Shown piece by piece: positions 46,560 to 57,925 of a stretch of 64,000 nt of DNA. The translations under genes and the position numbers were made by a program. The stretch is taken from positions 852,501-916,500 of the forward strand of contig JAZKJV010000682.1 of the NCBI GenBank assembly GCA_037367405.1, in the 5' to 3' direction. The notes beneath the pieces were generated by a model that saw only the letters and a program-made list of their open reading frames with translations, ran no database searches and was not told where the DNA came from. Within the stretch, counting starts at the first letter, position 1. Every line of letters begins with the position of its first letter. Source of the stretch: Ottelia alismoides. Taxonomy: Eukaryota > Streptophyta > Magnoliopsida > Alismatales > Hydrocharitaceae.

Positions 46560-49500
46560 GCGTGGAATGTATCCTTGTGCTCTTTTCGTTTTGAGCTGAG
46601 GGGTACGCATGTTCTTACAGTACTGCTGGAGAATGTTTGACCGAGATCCTTGTTTGCTTTCTCATGTGTATATGGCCCTTTTTCTTACAATCTTAGGGTT
46701 GAGCTATGGTTCGATCTTAGAGATGCTATCCTGGGAGTAACATGGCTTGTGGGGGGAGACTTCAATGTCTCTTTGCTCGCCTCAGACAGGCCTAGATCAA
46801 GAAGTGGGCTTGAGCCTTGTGCCATGGAAGATCGTATCGATATCGATATTGTTATTATGTCGATACGATATTTCGGTGATATATTCAGCTATATATCGCC
46901 GAAATATCGCCCATATCGACACACTTTTGTGAAAGAAATGCCTGAAAAGGAGGATATATCGGCATATCGATACCGATATCGGTCTCGTCTCGATATCGAA
47001 TATCCGATATATCGCGATATTTCTTTCCATGCCTGGTGCAACATATTTTGCAGAATTAATTGACGAGTTGGAGTAGGAGGTGATTGATGCATCAGATACA
47101 AAATAAATGTGGAGGAGTACTGGTTCTCGGTCCATGATTGATCGTTTTCTGGCATCTTTTGAGCTTATGGATGTTTTTCCGTTGTCTTTTGCCACTGCTA
47201 AACCACGTTTGAGATCTGACCATACATTTTGGTTCGGGGCTCTAGGGTCCCTACTCTAAACATGGGTTTCTTCTGCTTTGAGCGAGCTTGGCTGTATGAG
47301 GATTGCATTAGGGAATTGGTTTCGGATCATTGGACTTTTATCGTGGTATCAGGTTTCGCGGCATCGTGATTTGCGCAGAAGCTGGCGTTGTTACGTAAGC
47401 GGCCTTGTTCTTTTAAGAAGGAGAACCAGGATGTTAGATTGGCTTGTCGTTTGGCACCGGAGGTTGAGATTGGTAGAATTGATGCGCTCGAGGATGAAGG
47501 ACAACTGGGAGCAGGAGATTTAGAGAAAAGAGTGGAGGCACAATTAATCCTTTTGTTGGAGGATAAGAAAGATGTCACTAAGTGGAAGCAGGGATCCATG
47601 CATGCATGGCTTAAGGAAGGGGATGCTAACACCGGTTACTTCCATAGAATGACAAATGATAGACGGTGCCACAATTTTCATTCACTTCGTCATTGTCAAT
47701 TATGTTAAGATGGAGGGCTATGCTGAGATGGGAAATGGAGTTGCATATCACTTTTTGGATGTCTCTATGAGAAAGGCTGATAGACCTTCGAGGTGGGATG
47801 TCATGGGGAATTCTTGTATTTATAGGGCGCACATCGATCATCTTGTTCAAATATTTACGTGGGAGAAGACTAAGGCCACGATATGGAGCTTAAATGCAAA
47901 GGAAGCCTTGGGCCCGGACGGGGTCCCTGTTTTCTTCTACAAGGAATTTTGGGAATTGGTGGGAATTTTGGGAATTGGAGGTGGTTTTAGAGTTTTGCAG
48001 TTGCAATGCAGGCTTTGATAGGCTAAATAAGGCGTTGATTTTCCAGTTACCGAAGCGAGATCATTCCGAGAGTGGAGGACTTCAAGCCTATTGCTCTGTC
48101 ATATGCAATCTATTTGATTATAGCTAAGGCCATATCTATTAGGCTCAACAAGGTGTTGGAGCACATCATCTTACTGCTACAGTCAGCTTTTGTTCCAGGA
48201 AGACAGATTACAGATAGTTTGGCAATGGCGACGGAGATTATCTTAGACTGAAAGAGAAGAAAGACGAGAGGTCTTTTTTGGAAGGTCGATTTTTCCAAGG
48301 CTTACGACACAGTTGATTGGCGTTTTCTGTGGGTGACTCTTCATAGAAGGGGCTTTCTGGACATCTAGATTTCTGGTATGAAACGTTGTGTCACCACGGC
48401 CTCTTACATGGTCCTTCTCAACGACCAGCCGAAGGGGGTTTTTTCCAGCCTCAACGAGACGACAAATTGGGGTGCCCCCTAGCTCCTTTACTATTCGTTA
48501 TTGTGGGTGATGTTTTTGTTTGTATGGTTGATCAGACTTAGCTTAGTGGTATCACTAAAGGTTATTCAGTTGGCGACATCTCTATCCCTCTCCCGCAATA
48601 TGCGAACGACTCTATTTTTTTCATTGAGGGGGGAGAGGACGAAGCAAGCGAGATGGCAACTACTTTAGAGATCTTTGGCGAGATGTCGGGGCTTGTCCTC
48701 AACCATAGCAAGTCCACTATTATCACTCTCTATGAAGGAGGGTCGTGGTTGTAGTGAGAGACTTCAGACAGAGTGTGGCTCCCTCCCTATCCGCTACTTG
48801 GGTTTGCTAACAATGGGTAGAATGAAGTTATCCGATTGGCTACCACTATTGGAGAAGTTAGAGAGGAAGCTTTTGGGGTGGAAGGCGGTGATTCTCTCTC
48901 ACGGTGGGCGTCTCGTATTGGTTAAGGCAGTACTTTATGCTATTCTTGTTTTCTTCACGTCTTCCCGACTACTTCTTGTGGGCATCATGAAACATATAGA
49001 GAGATTGATGTGTCGTTTTCTCTGGAGCTATTCTGGTCAGGAGGGCGATGGTATGCATTTGGTGGATTAGGAGATGGCTACATTGGCTAAGGTAGACAAT
49101 GATCTCGGCATTAACCGCTTAGATTCTATGAATGAGGCTTTGTTGATTAAGTAGGTTTGCAGGATTTGGGGAAGAGATGAAGATTTATGCTGTAGACTCA
49201 TCCGTAAAATTTATGGAGCCAGTCAGTCGGACGAAATGGAGCAATTTTTGAACCAGTCGACGCAGTCGTCTGCTTTTTGGAAGGATATTTTATCGGCGCT
49301 TCCTCATTTCCATGATCTATTCCGTCCAGTGTTGAGGGATGTTGTCTCTTTTGCCTTTTGGTCCGACAACTGGGTGGGTGATGATGCTCTATCTTTCGGA
49401 TTCCCTCGGTTGTTTGCCCTGTCAGCAAATCGTGGTGCTTGAGTTGTTTGTTGGATTGATGCTAATTGGATGTCGTCATTTTCGATGATATTTTCCGATC

Positions 49501-49860
49501 AACGTTTAGAGGAGTTCTTGCAGCTTCTAGATGTCCCGAGACAATATGGTAGTCCTTCTGAGGGTCATGATCATTGGGTTTGGAAGGGAAACTCTTTTTC
49601 GGTAAAAAGGCTTATGGGGCAATCTGTCGTCCTCCGCCGCAAAGAACAAACGACCTAGTAAGAGACTGCAAGTTTATTTGTGGTTTGAATTTACCAGAGA
49701 GAATCGGCTTCTTTACGTGGCTCTTCAGACGAAACAGAATCATGATAAGGGATTGTTGCACGAGACTTTTTCGATGTGTATCGGACGTTTGCCCGTTGTG
49801 TGGAATTCATATTGAGACTATTGATCATTTGTTCTTTCTCTGTGCAAGGATGAATCCTAC
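46560..49860 (+). pseudogene. L1-2 ORF2 remnants (endonuclease, RT, zf-RVT)
   Basis: Endonuclease: VYGPFSYNLRVELWFDLRD and LVGGDFNVSLLASDRP. Linker: WLKEGDANTGYFHRM. RT: NAKEALGPDGVPVFFYKEFW, SAFVPGRQITDSL and KVDFSKAYDTVDWRF. zf-RVT: NLPERIGFFTWLFRRNRI with CPLCG...HLFFLC. At least ten stops or shifts, so inactive. Confidence 0.92.
46823..47030. mobile_element. Mutator-type MITE of ATATCG repeats, 9-bp TSD
   Basis: Flanked by GCCTTGTGC (46814-46822) and GCCTGGTGC (47031-47039), 8 of 9 identical. Removing the element and one duplicate restores the L1 frame GLEPCATYFAELIDELE. Ends CATGGAAG and (inverted) ATGGAAAG. The body is almost entirely ATATCG/CGATAT motifs. Same family as 14808-15011. 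Confidence 0.9.
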
Positions 49861-50167
49861 TAGGGAAAAGGTGTAGCTGACTTGAGTTGGGTAAATACTC
49901 AAGGCCTGGATCCTTTTTGGAGCTAATAGTGAGGGCCAAACACCGCACCATGGGAGGTCCTATTGAAACCTCTGGCTGGGCAATTTAGTTAGCTAGAATT
50001 TGTGCTCTTTTTTCCTCCCAGTGTTTCTACTGTGAAAATGTTGTAGTTCATTTCAGGACTCTTCTCGACTCTTGATTTTTGTATCTCTTTTTTCCTATAT
50101 TATTAATATAATGGGGCAAACATCATAGCGTGTTCCCCCTTTTTGGACTAAAAAACAATTTATTTAA

Positions 50168-51060
50168 CATTTCCTTTATTATATAGACCCAAGAAGATAT
50201 GCTATAATCATCTACAAAGATAGCAAAATATCTTACCATCAAAAGTACGGATCGGACAAGGTCCCCAAAATTTTTTTACCCCAAAAGGGTAAAGATTAGA
50301 GATGCAAATAGTTACGGATATATCGTATCCGATCCGTCGCCATATCCGTTTTATACAGATTTTGACATCCGTATTCGTTTTAAAATGGATACGGATATGG
50401 ATATCATTTTGATATCCGCAAACATCCGTATATGTATTCGTATACCCATTTTCATAAATAAATATAGTCATAGATTTATTTTTAACATTATATAACATAA
50501 CTCTATACCTTCTTTTACCATATTTGTATATTTTTTATGATATAAACACATTTAGTAAATTTATATCATGTGTTTTCCATCCAATTCATATATATAAGTT
50601 GATTCAATGGAGTATTTCTAACATTACTCGTGTGTGATCAATATCCGTTTTACATCCGTATCCATTTTTTAAGGATATGGTAAGCTAGTTTAAATATCCG
50701 TCAATATTTGTATCCGCATCCGTATTCGTATTCAAAAACAGATAAAAATAAGATAATGCCTATATTCTTATCTGTATCCGTTCGTTTGCATCCCTAGTAA
50801 AGATTGATGTGGCTTGGGCCTAGAAGGGAAAGAAGGCCGATGATGTTTTTCGAACTAATAAACTTCACACTCAAACAACTATAGAGAGGAGAGTTTGGGG
50901 AACATCTGTAAAAGAGCTTTAATAAAAGGGTAACCGAACCTCAAATGCTATAAGAACGAGCCAGTGGAGATGGAGACAACACCAACAAAAGTAGAATCTG
51001 CAAGGATATCAAGGTAGTAAATGTCGTTCTTCTCATGTCCCCCATCAAATATTTGCATTG
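50168..51060 (-). pseudogene. Copia GAG-pre-integrase and integrase start, split by hAT
   Basis: Minus frames give a tail MQIFDGGHEKNDIYYLD, then KHHRPSF (the HHCC zinc finger region), then WGPCPIRTFDGK and IFVDDYS (first catalytic Asp region). The hAT at 50297-50796 separates zinc finger from core. The right edge near 51060 meets L1-3. Confidence 0.8.
50297..50796. mobile_element. Non-autonomous hAT element with ATCCG repeats, TSD GTAAAGAT
   Basis: Exact 8-bp duplications GTAAAGAT at 50289-50296 and 50797-50804. Ends TAGAGATGCAAA and (inverted) TAGGGATGCAAA. GGATA/TATCC and ATCCG motifs crowd both ends. Exactly 500 bp, no coding capacity. Confidence 0.95.
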
Positions 51061-51300
51061 TCGCTAAAGTGGATGGAGAGCTATAATATTTTGAATCAAC
51101 GAATGGAGAGAAGGAGCGGGAGTAAGGGTGGTGGTGAGGGCAAAGGGGAAGGCGTAAGGAGGGGCAAGGCAGTTGTGCAAGATGCAGGAGGGCCACCACC
51201 AATTGGGGGATCACGAGCGCCGTACTGGAGGAGACGAAGATGAAAATTTTGAAGGAGTTAACTGGGAACGGACCTTGTAGCCTCCCAAAAATGAAGAAGC

Positions 51301-52149
51301 ATCATGCGGAGGCTTCTAGCGGTGGGAAGAAGTGGTGCTTCCGTTGCGGTTCAATATAGCATCTCTTGCTTGCTTGCAAGGCAACCGAGCAGCTTTGCTT
51401 CCACTGTGGATGCCCTCGACATCGGTCTAAGGAGTGCATTGCTGAGGGAACTTGGTCAAAGAAGGTCATGTCTTCCGGTCATAGCAACATCGAGAAGAAG
51501 ATGAAGGATGATGAGCTCCCATCTGATACGTGATTGTCCTCTCTCCTATTGCGATTTTTGAGAGGTGTGGATTCAGAAGTTGCGATGGACAGTCTAGTGA
51601 CAGAGGAAAGAGATGAGGAGGCTCTGAACCGACTATGAGATAGGATCCTCACGGCAAGGGAAGGTGACACATGAGTCAATGCAATTTGGTTACACAGAGG
51701 GTTTGTGTTAGGGGCTTGTTGTCGGAGGGTGCAAAGCGAGTGTTGTTCGGAGCGTTGGAATTTGGCTTGTCGCAGGAGTCAAGAGGCGTGGTTACGCGGC
51801 AGAGGCCGCATCACTTGGATGGAGGTTCGTGGTTGAGGAAGCTACTTGGAAACTTGCGATGGCAGGTGTTCCTCTACGATGCAGGAAGGTGGAATTCCTG
51901 CGGGATGCCTTGGAGTTGGTCGGTGAGGTGGTGGAGCTTTGCAGCTCCAGCTTGCGACCATGGGAGGGCTTAGAGGTGGTGGTTTCGATGCGGGAGATAA
52001 GACTTTCCACCCCCACGCGAGCTTCGATGCGAATCTGGAGGAGGGTTGTGGCGCTATGGATTTCCCTGCTTGTTGCTAACGGTACTCCGACGAAACCTTC
52101 GGTGGCTGGAAAGGAAGATCAACAAGCGAAGGAGTTGGATAACCCATGA
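51301..52149 (+). pseudogene. L1-3 ORF1 (zinc-knuckle nucleic-acid binding protein) remnant
   Basis: CFRCG, then after a stop CFHCGCPRHRSKEC, a C-x2-C-x4-H-x4-C knuckle. Plant L1 ORF1 proteins carry such knuckles to bind element RNA. The rest is broken into short frames. Confidence 0.75.
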
Positions 52150-53299
52150 ATCACCGTGTTTGGGGGAGGTGAAACAATAGTGTCACCTCAGGGAAACCCT
52201 AATGTCAAAAGCATTGATTCGGCTTCTTTGTTAGTCAGTAACTTGATGGGATTATCGGTTTTGGATCCCCAACCGAACCTGATTCCATTCGATGCCTCGG
52301 ATACGGTTCTAGAAACCTTCGGTGAGGTTTTTGGGTTCACTTGTGTCCGATGTCTCGATCTGTTTTACGGGATCGGTTCTTGAACCGAATGCGACAGCCG
52401 GTTCGAGCGGATCCATTCTAGATCCTCGATTCAGCGGTAGCCCGATTAGAGGCTCAATGATCCCTATTCTTTTGGAGTTGCAACAACTGGTAGTAGGAGA
52501 AGCCTCGAGCCTTCATCCATGTGCCATAGTGGTGACAACTTCCAAGCCTAAAAGGGTGGCAACTTCCTCGAAGCTCTTGTTGGTTGCCTCAGTTGTAGGT
52601 GATCTGCATTCTGGTGGAAGAGGAGGGGATATCTGGTGGTGGGGGAACGACTAACCTCAAGTGGTTCAACTCAGGTGTTGGGATGACGCTTCAGAAGCGC
52701 ATTGTGCCTCTCTTGCATGGACAAAATGTGTGTAACAACTTAGAGGGAAGTGACCCATTGCGGCGGGCTATGGATGGTTCGATCACTGGTGGATATGAGC
52801 TGGAAACGCTAAGAAATTTGTTATTGTTCTCATGGAAACGCCATAGGATAAGTGCCTTGGATTAGGAGACGATGTTACTAGAAAATGAACGTGATTGGGA
52901 GTTTTGTGATTGCATGGCCACTGGGGGTGGAGGTCAGGAGGAGCACATTGCGGCTTAGGAAGGATATGAAGGAGAGGGGAGGCATATGTTCGAAGAGATT
53001 TGTGAGAAGGAGACGCTAGCAGACATGGTTAATCTAGTAAACAAAGAGATTGGTGCAGACATGTCTTTTAAGAGAGCAATTGTGAATAGAGTGGGTGTGA
53101 AAATAGCGGGGTTCCCCCCTCGGTTGCTCAATGAAGTTTTTGTCATTGAACATGCGGGGTCTGGGTCAGTTGGATAAGCGATTGGCAATGGGCTCCATAA
53201 TGGCGGCGTGAAAGATTTATGTGGCAATCATGCAACTAGGAATCTAAGATTGATTCATGGGAATCTGTAAAACGGAACACCAATTCCGGTCCTCATCTC

Positions 53300-56200
53300 A
53301 TAGATTTTAGAGCAGTTTTGGCAGATGGTAGTGCAGGAGGGATAGTCGTTGCTTGAAACGGGGGCTAGTTTGACCTGGTGGATGAGTTGTTTTTGGTGCA
53401 CTCGGTCTCAGTGGTCTTGGTGAGCGATGCCAATCTCTCGCGATTTGTGGTTACCTCGGTATGTGGTGTTGTGGGAGGAGCTGATGGAGATTAGGCGCAT
53501 ATTTTCTGAAATGATGTGGTTGGTTGGCAGTGACTTCAACATCACACTCTACTTAGAGGATAGGCTTGGTGGGAGAGGTGTAAATGATCAAGAGTCTAAC
53601 CTATTTGCAGAGGCGTAGAGGAACTTGCTCTGGAGGTTCTGGATGCGGCAAACTGTTGTTACACTTGTAGAAGTTTTGAAGATCTTTAACTTGGATACCA
53701 TTTAAAAACTCCTTAGGTTGATATCGGATCACACTCCATCGTGCTTTGATTGTAGAGCTTCGTCTTCATTTTTTTCTATTTGAGCATCATTGGATGTTGG
53801 AAGAGGGTTTCACCGATATGGTGAGAGCTTTTTGGTTAACTTTGGAGGTTGATGGTTCGATTATAGAAAGATTCGCCTCAAACCTGGTCGTGTTGCAGAA
53901 AAGGCTTACAGTTTTCAAGAGAGACTCTCACAAGGAGAGAGAGCTAAGGAGAACACATGCACTGGATGAGTCGATGAGGGTGGACTCGATATAGAACGTC
54001 AGGGAGCTAGATGATGAGGAACTCTTGAGCCGTGGCATTGTGCAGAAAATCTTGGTAGAGGAGGACAGAAAGAGGGAATACAAATGGAGACAAAGATCAT
54101 GACATAGGTGGTTGATAGAGGGTGATGCAAACACTAGATTCTTCCACATGGTGGCAAACGGTCGAAGGAGAAGTCTAATTCACTCAGTGGAGGTGGGGGG
54201 AGAGGTGTTCCATGGGTAAAGGGGGTTGTGAGTGCAGTGACGGATCATTTCAAATGTGTGAGCATGCGCTTTCCACACTCTGATTCACATTGGTTAGGGG
54301 TGGGGGTCCAACCACATTTCTGATCAATATCCATTGGCTTTGGCCATGCCAATTGGGTTGTTGGATATTCGTGAAGCATTGTTTGGGTTGAATCCGGAAG
54401 GCTGTCCTGGGTTGATGTCTTTTCTGTTTTCTTTTTTAGGGAGTTCTGGGATCTGGTTGTTGAGGAGGTGATGGGGATGGCGACAAGAATTGAGGACTAT
54501 GGTCCGATTGCGCCACCAACGTGATCTGCTTGATCTTAGCTAAGATGTTGGCCGACCGTCTACGGGGAGTGCTGAACGAGATCATTTTGATCGTGACAGA
54601 GCAGAGGATGAAAGTCAAGGGTGTTATGTGGAAAGTAGACTTCTCTAAGGGTTCGTTTGGTTGCAGGGTTGGGCAGGGTTGGGTTGGGTACTATTCACAG
54701 GGGTACCCCTTCCTCACAGTTTACTATTCACCCAGCCCACCCAACCCAACCCAACCCTGCCCAACCCTGCAACCAAACGAACCCTAAGGCTTACGACTGT
54801 ATCGATTGGTGATTCACTTGGGCTTCATTTCATATACACATATTTCCGGACAGTTGGATTTCATGGATGAAACGGTGTGACGACAACATCATGCGCTATT
54901 CTTGTGAAAGGGAAGTCGACGGGTGGTACTTCCAAACATAATGTGGGGTGTGTCAGGGCTACCCACTGGCTTTAATGCTCTTTGTCCTTGTGACTGATGC
55001 CTTGATGATCATGGTTAATCATGCAGTCTCTGGTGATTTTTGTATGAGGTACTCAAAGGAGGAGATTTCTATTCCCATACTACAATATGTTGATGACACG
55101 ATATTATTCACGGAGGGAAGAGCATATAGTTGTAGGCAGGTATCTGTGGTTTCAGACATTTTTGGTGTGCTCTCGGGGTTGAAACGTAACAGAGATAAGT
55201 CAGAGTTCGTCCCGTTTGGTCTGGGAGATACAAAGTCAGACTTGTGCGCTGGATGTTGTGTTTGCCATACGTAGAGCTGTTGATGCGTTACCTTGGGGTG
55301 CCGTTGGTAGCAGAGAAGATGCGGGCAATCGATTAACTATTTATGATTGAGAAGTTGGAGCAAAGACTGATGTGTTGGAAGTCTGTCAGTTTGTCCAGAG
55401 GTAGTAGACTAGTTATCTTGCGCTCGGTTCTTTCCGTGATCCCTATCTTCTTCCTATCGTCTAGAGTATTGTCGGTGGGGGTACGAAAGAGGTTAGAGAC
55501 CATCACGCGACATTTCTTCTGGTCGTCTGGACGAACAAACTAGTTTCCATTGGTGGATTGGAAGACGGTGTCGAGTGGGAAGGAGGATGGAGGGCTTGGT
55601 GTTCGTAGCCCGGGAAGATGAACATGGCCTTGCTAGGCAAGTGGGTCACTCGCATCTGGGGGAACTGCAATAGTTTGGACTGCAACATGATTCAGAGGAT
55701 CTATGGGTCGGGCATTTCCTTTCTTGTTCTTGATGAGCTTGGTTTGGCCCCCCTCATTTTTCTGGAGAGATTTATGTGGCATAGCACAGGAGATCCGCCC
55801 GTTCCTGAGACCATCGTTGTGACGATACATGTTTTCGTTTTGGACGGATGACTGGAGCGATAACAGGACCATGCAAGCAAGATTCACGAGATAGGTGTTA
55901 GCGGAAAACTAGAACTACTCGATTGCGGAGACTTGGGATGGACATTCCTTTTTTCCTCTATTTAGATCTGAGCTTTCAGATCAACCATTGGACTCTAGAG
56001 GAGCTTATGATGTTACTTGAGGAGCTGGAAAATATGGCAGGGTCTAGTGATGGACGTGACTGTTGGATCTGCGCGACAGTTCTTTTTAGTTGGAAAAGCC
56101 CTACAAGGCTTTGAAGGATCCCGTGACCTTTGATCCATGGGATTGTATGGTGGACTGCAGGTGGATATGGAAGTGGAAAATTCCAACCCGGGTAAAGGTA

Positions 56201-56431
56201 TTCCTTTGGTTATTCAGGAGGGGTACGCTACTGACAGCGGACAGACTTGCACGCTTCATTCAAGCAGCAGATCCGGCATGGAAAAGGTGTTTGATGGACG
56301 ATGAGAATGATGACCACTTGTTCTTCACTTGTGAGAGTTTATCAAGGGCTTGGAACCTATATTGGTACCAAGGGGTGCGCATCGACAATGTCTCTAACTT
56401 CTGCAGTTCCATTGGTGCGGAACTCGATTAG
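53300..56431 (+). pseudogene. L1-3 ORF2 remnants
   Basis: Endonuclease: LVGSDFNITLYLEDRLGGRG (53427-53618). Linker: WLIEGDANTRFFHMVANGRR near 54110. RT: VDFSKAYDC (split by the MITE at 54649), CQGYPLALMLFVLVTDAL and ISIPILQYVDDTILFTEG with the catalytic Asp pair (54948-55274). Then WKSVSLSRGSRLVILRSVLS (55343-55543). zf-RVT: KIPTRVKVFLWLFRRGTLL with DHLFFTC (56090-56431). Frames shift repeatedly. Confidence 0.9.
54649..54784. mobile_element. PIF/Harbinger-like MITE, TSD TAA
   Basis: Ends GGGTTCGTTTGGTTGCAGGG and its perfect inverse. TAA flanks both sides (54646-54648, 54785-54787). Removing it restores the L1 RT motif FSKAYD. The interior reads like two arms of GGGTTGGG/CCCAACCC, so the whole element can fold into one hairpin. 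Confidence 0.95.
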
Positions 56432-56690
56432 ACTAGAGAGAGAGAGAGAGAGATCAGGATGTGTGGCAATGATCTGGGCATTGTGATTGGCTAGAAACAA
56501 TGTGACTTTTCGCCAGGAGCGTTTTTATAGTGAAATGTAGTAGCACATGCTAATGCATTGACTGAGAGTTGGAATTCTTAATTTTCTTTATATTGTACAT
56601 GTAATAGATTTGTAATACTTTTTAGTGATAAATGGTGAAGTTTTTTGAGCATATACCTATATGGTGAATGCCCTTTTTCCTTCAAAAATT

Positions 56691-56772
56691 GCACATCCAG
56701 ATGTACTGAAAATAACAATACATGATGCCAAATAGGATACATGACTTATTAAAATCAAATAACTCTAATACA
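56691..56772 (-). repeat. LTR-like remnant of the nested copia
   Basis: GGATACATGACTTATTAAAA and CAAATAACTCTAA match the LTR end at 40546-40592 apart from a 9-bp gap and a few changes. The rest of the LTR is not recognisable. Confidence 0.55.
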
Positions 56773-57257
56773 TGAGATTAATAAAATCATTACTTGGTGT
56801 CTATACAGAAACTAACAAATTCCTCAACAGTGAAGCAACATACAATTAGGTGGCTATACAGAAACTAAGAGATAAATGAATCCGGAACTTGGGTGATACT
56901 GGTGGAAATCGTAGATCTGCATGGTGCATTTAAAATCTCACAGCATATCATAACATCACAGATCAGGTTTTACAACAAATATCGGCTGACTGGTCAGCCT
57001 AGTTGTCTGACTAATCAGACCGAGTAGTCTGTTGATCGATTATTGACCGATTAATCAAATAGTCGATCGGCCACCCCACCGACTCGATTAGTCCGGCTTT
57101 TACAATATTGTCTTCAAGTGACTGCAAGCTCGGAATGAACGCCATATGGTTGGGTGAGACAATTGAATCAAGGACTCACCGAAGTCGATTTGCCAAGACC
57201 TTAGACACAATGAGGTAAATTGTATCAAACAACACTAGGGATATGAAGTCTATCCAT
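56773..57257. other. Unrecognised sequence
   Basis: A short direct repeat GTGTCTATACAGAAACTAA / GTGGCTATACAGAAACTAA occurs at about 56798 and 56852. 56985-57110 is rich in GATTAATC-like palindromes. No gene. Confidence 0.4.
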
Positions 57258-57673
57258 TGTTGCAATATTCGCTGAAAGGGCCGAATATTCTATTCGAAGG
57301 GGCGGGTCACGAATAAAATATTGCTATTCGGTCAATATTAGGTCCAACTGAATATCCGGCCTAAATATTTGGGTATTCGGCCGACCATTGCAATAGATTG
57401 TTGATTTTTTAGAGGTTCTCATTTATACCGATATTACCACAAATGTTAAAGTTCTGATGCAGCGTGACCGCAAATTATAGGGCCGAATTTTTAGTTAATT
57501 TTTAATGGTCAATTTTATTTACGTTTATTTAAATTATAGTATCTTTAATTAAATAATTGAGATCGCCTGTGATCTCCAACAATTATTCGTAGATTTGATT
57601 TCAAATTTGGTCAATTAATTAGTTAGATAGTTGTCAATTTAAATTAGTTTACTATTTTTGTAAACTCATCCCT

Positions 57674-57684
57674 CCTATATAAAG
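57674..57684 (+). promoter_or_regulatory. LTR TATA box
   Basis: CCTATATAAAGGG in the 5' LTR of the deleted gypsy, placed as a U3 core promoter about 240 bp before the LTR end. Confidence 0.65.
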
Positions 57685-57913
57685 GGATGAGGGTCCAATG
57701 TTTTTAATGAGTTCAGTGATAATGAAAATTTGAGATTTATCTCTATCTCCTTCTCGTCTCTCTCTCCCCCACGCGATCTCCGCGGTTCTTCCTCCTCGAA
57801 TCTCGCGCTACAGGCGTGATTTCTTTTCTCAACCCCTCTCTTTTCTTCTACCAAAAAATCCACCATAAAAAAATTATTATTTTCGTCGACGCCGATTCGC
57901 GATCTGCATCATT

Positions 57914-57925
57914 TGGTATCAGAGC
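57914..57925 (+). promoter_or_regulatory. Primer-binding site (tRNA-iMet)
   Basis: TGGTATCAGAGC, a perfect match to the standard plant iMet primer site, two bases after the LTR end. Confidence 0.92.

Larger units (their letters stand above)
46384..50153 (+). mobile_element. L1-type LINE 2, exact 14-bp TSD
   Basis: The duplications AACAATTTATTTAA at 46370-46383 and 50154-50167 are identical. The element covers endonuclease (46560-47260), linker, RT (47800-49070) and zf-RVT (49568-49860), all with stops and frameshifts. A 208-bp MITE lies within the endonuclease. It interrupts copia integrase sequence that continues at 50168, so it is younger than that copia. Confidence 0.92.
51066..56690 (+). 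mobile_element. L1-type LINE 3, near full length but dead
   Basis: About 5.6 kb with an ORF1 region (CCHC zinc knuckles near 51330-51450) and ORF2 (endonuclease from about 53300, RT 54500-55600, zf-RVT 56090-56431). Many stops throughout. Its right end meets copia LTR-like sequence, suggesting that it also inserted into the minus-strand copia. The flanks TCAAATATTTGCA and TCAAAAATTGCA resemble a decayed TSD, which I do not regard as proven. Confidence 0.8.
40430..56772 (-). mobile_element. Old minus-strand copia element expanded by nested insertions
   Basis: Pieces of one copia protein occur in the correct minus-strand order from right to left: GAG-pre-integrase and integrase start (50168-51060), integrase core (45621-46383), RT (43722-44660), RNase H (40600-41238). 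LTR-like CAAATAACTCTAA blocks bound them at 40546-40592 and 56733-56772. Between the pieces lie an RTE, two hATs, a MITE and two L1s. The join across L1-2 is proven by an exact 14-bp TSD and that across each hAT by its 8-bp TSD. The RNase H and outermost LTR links are inferred. No part is functional. Confidence 0.65.
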
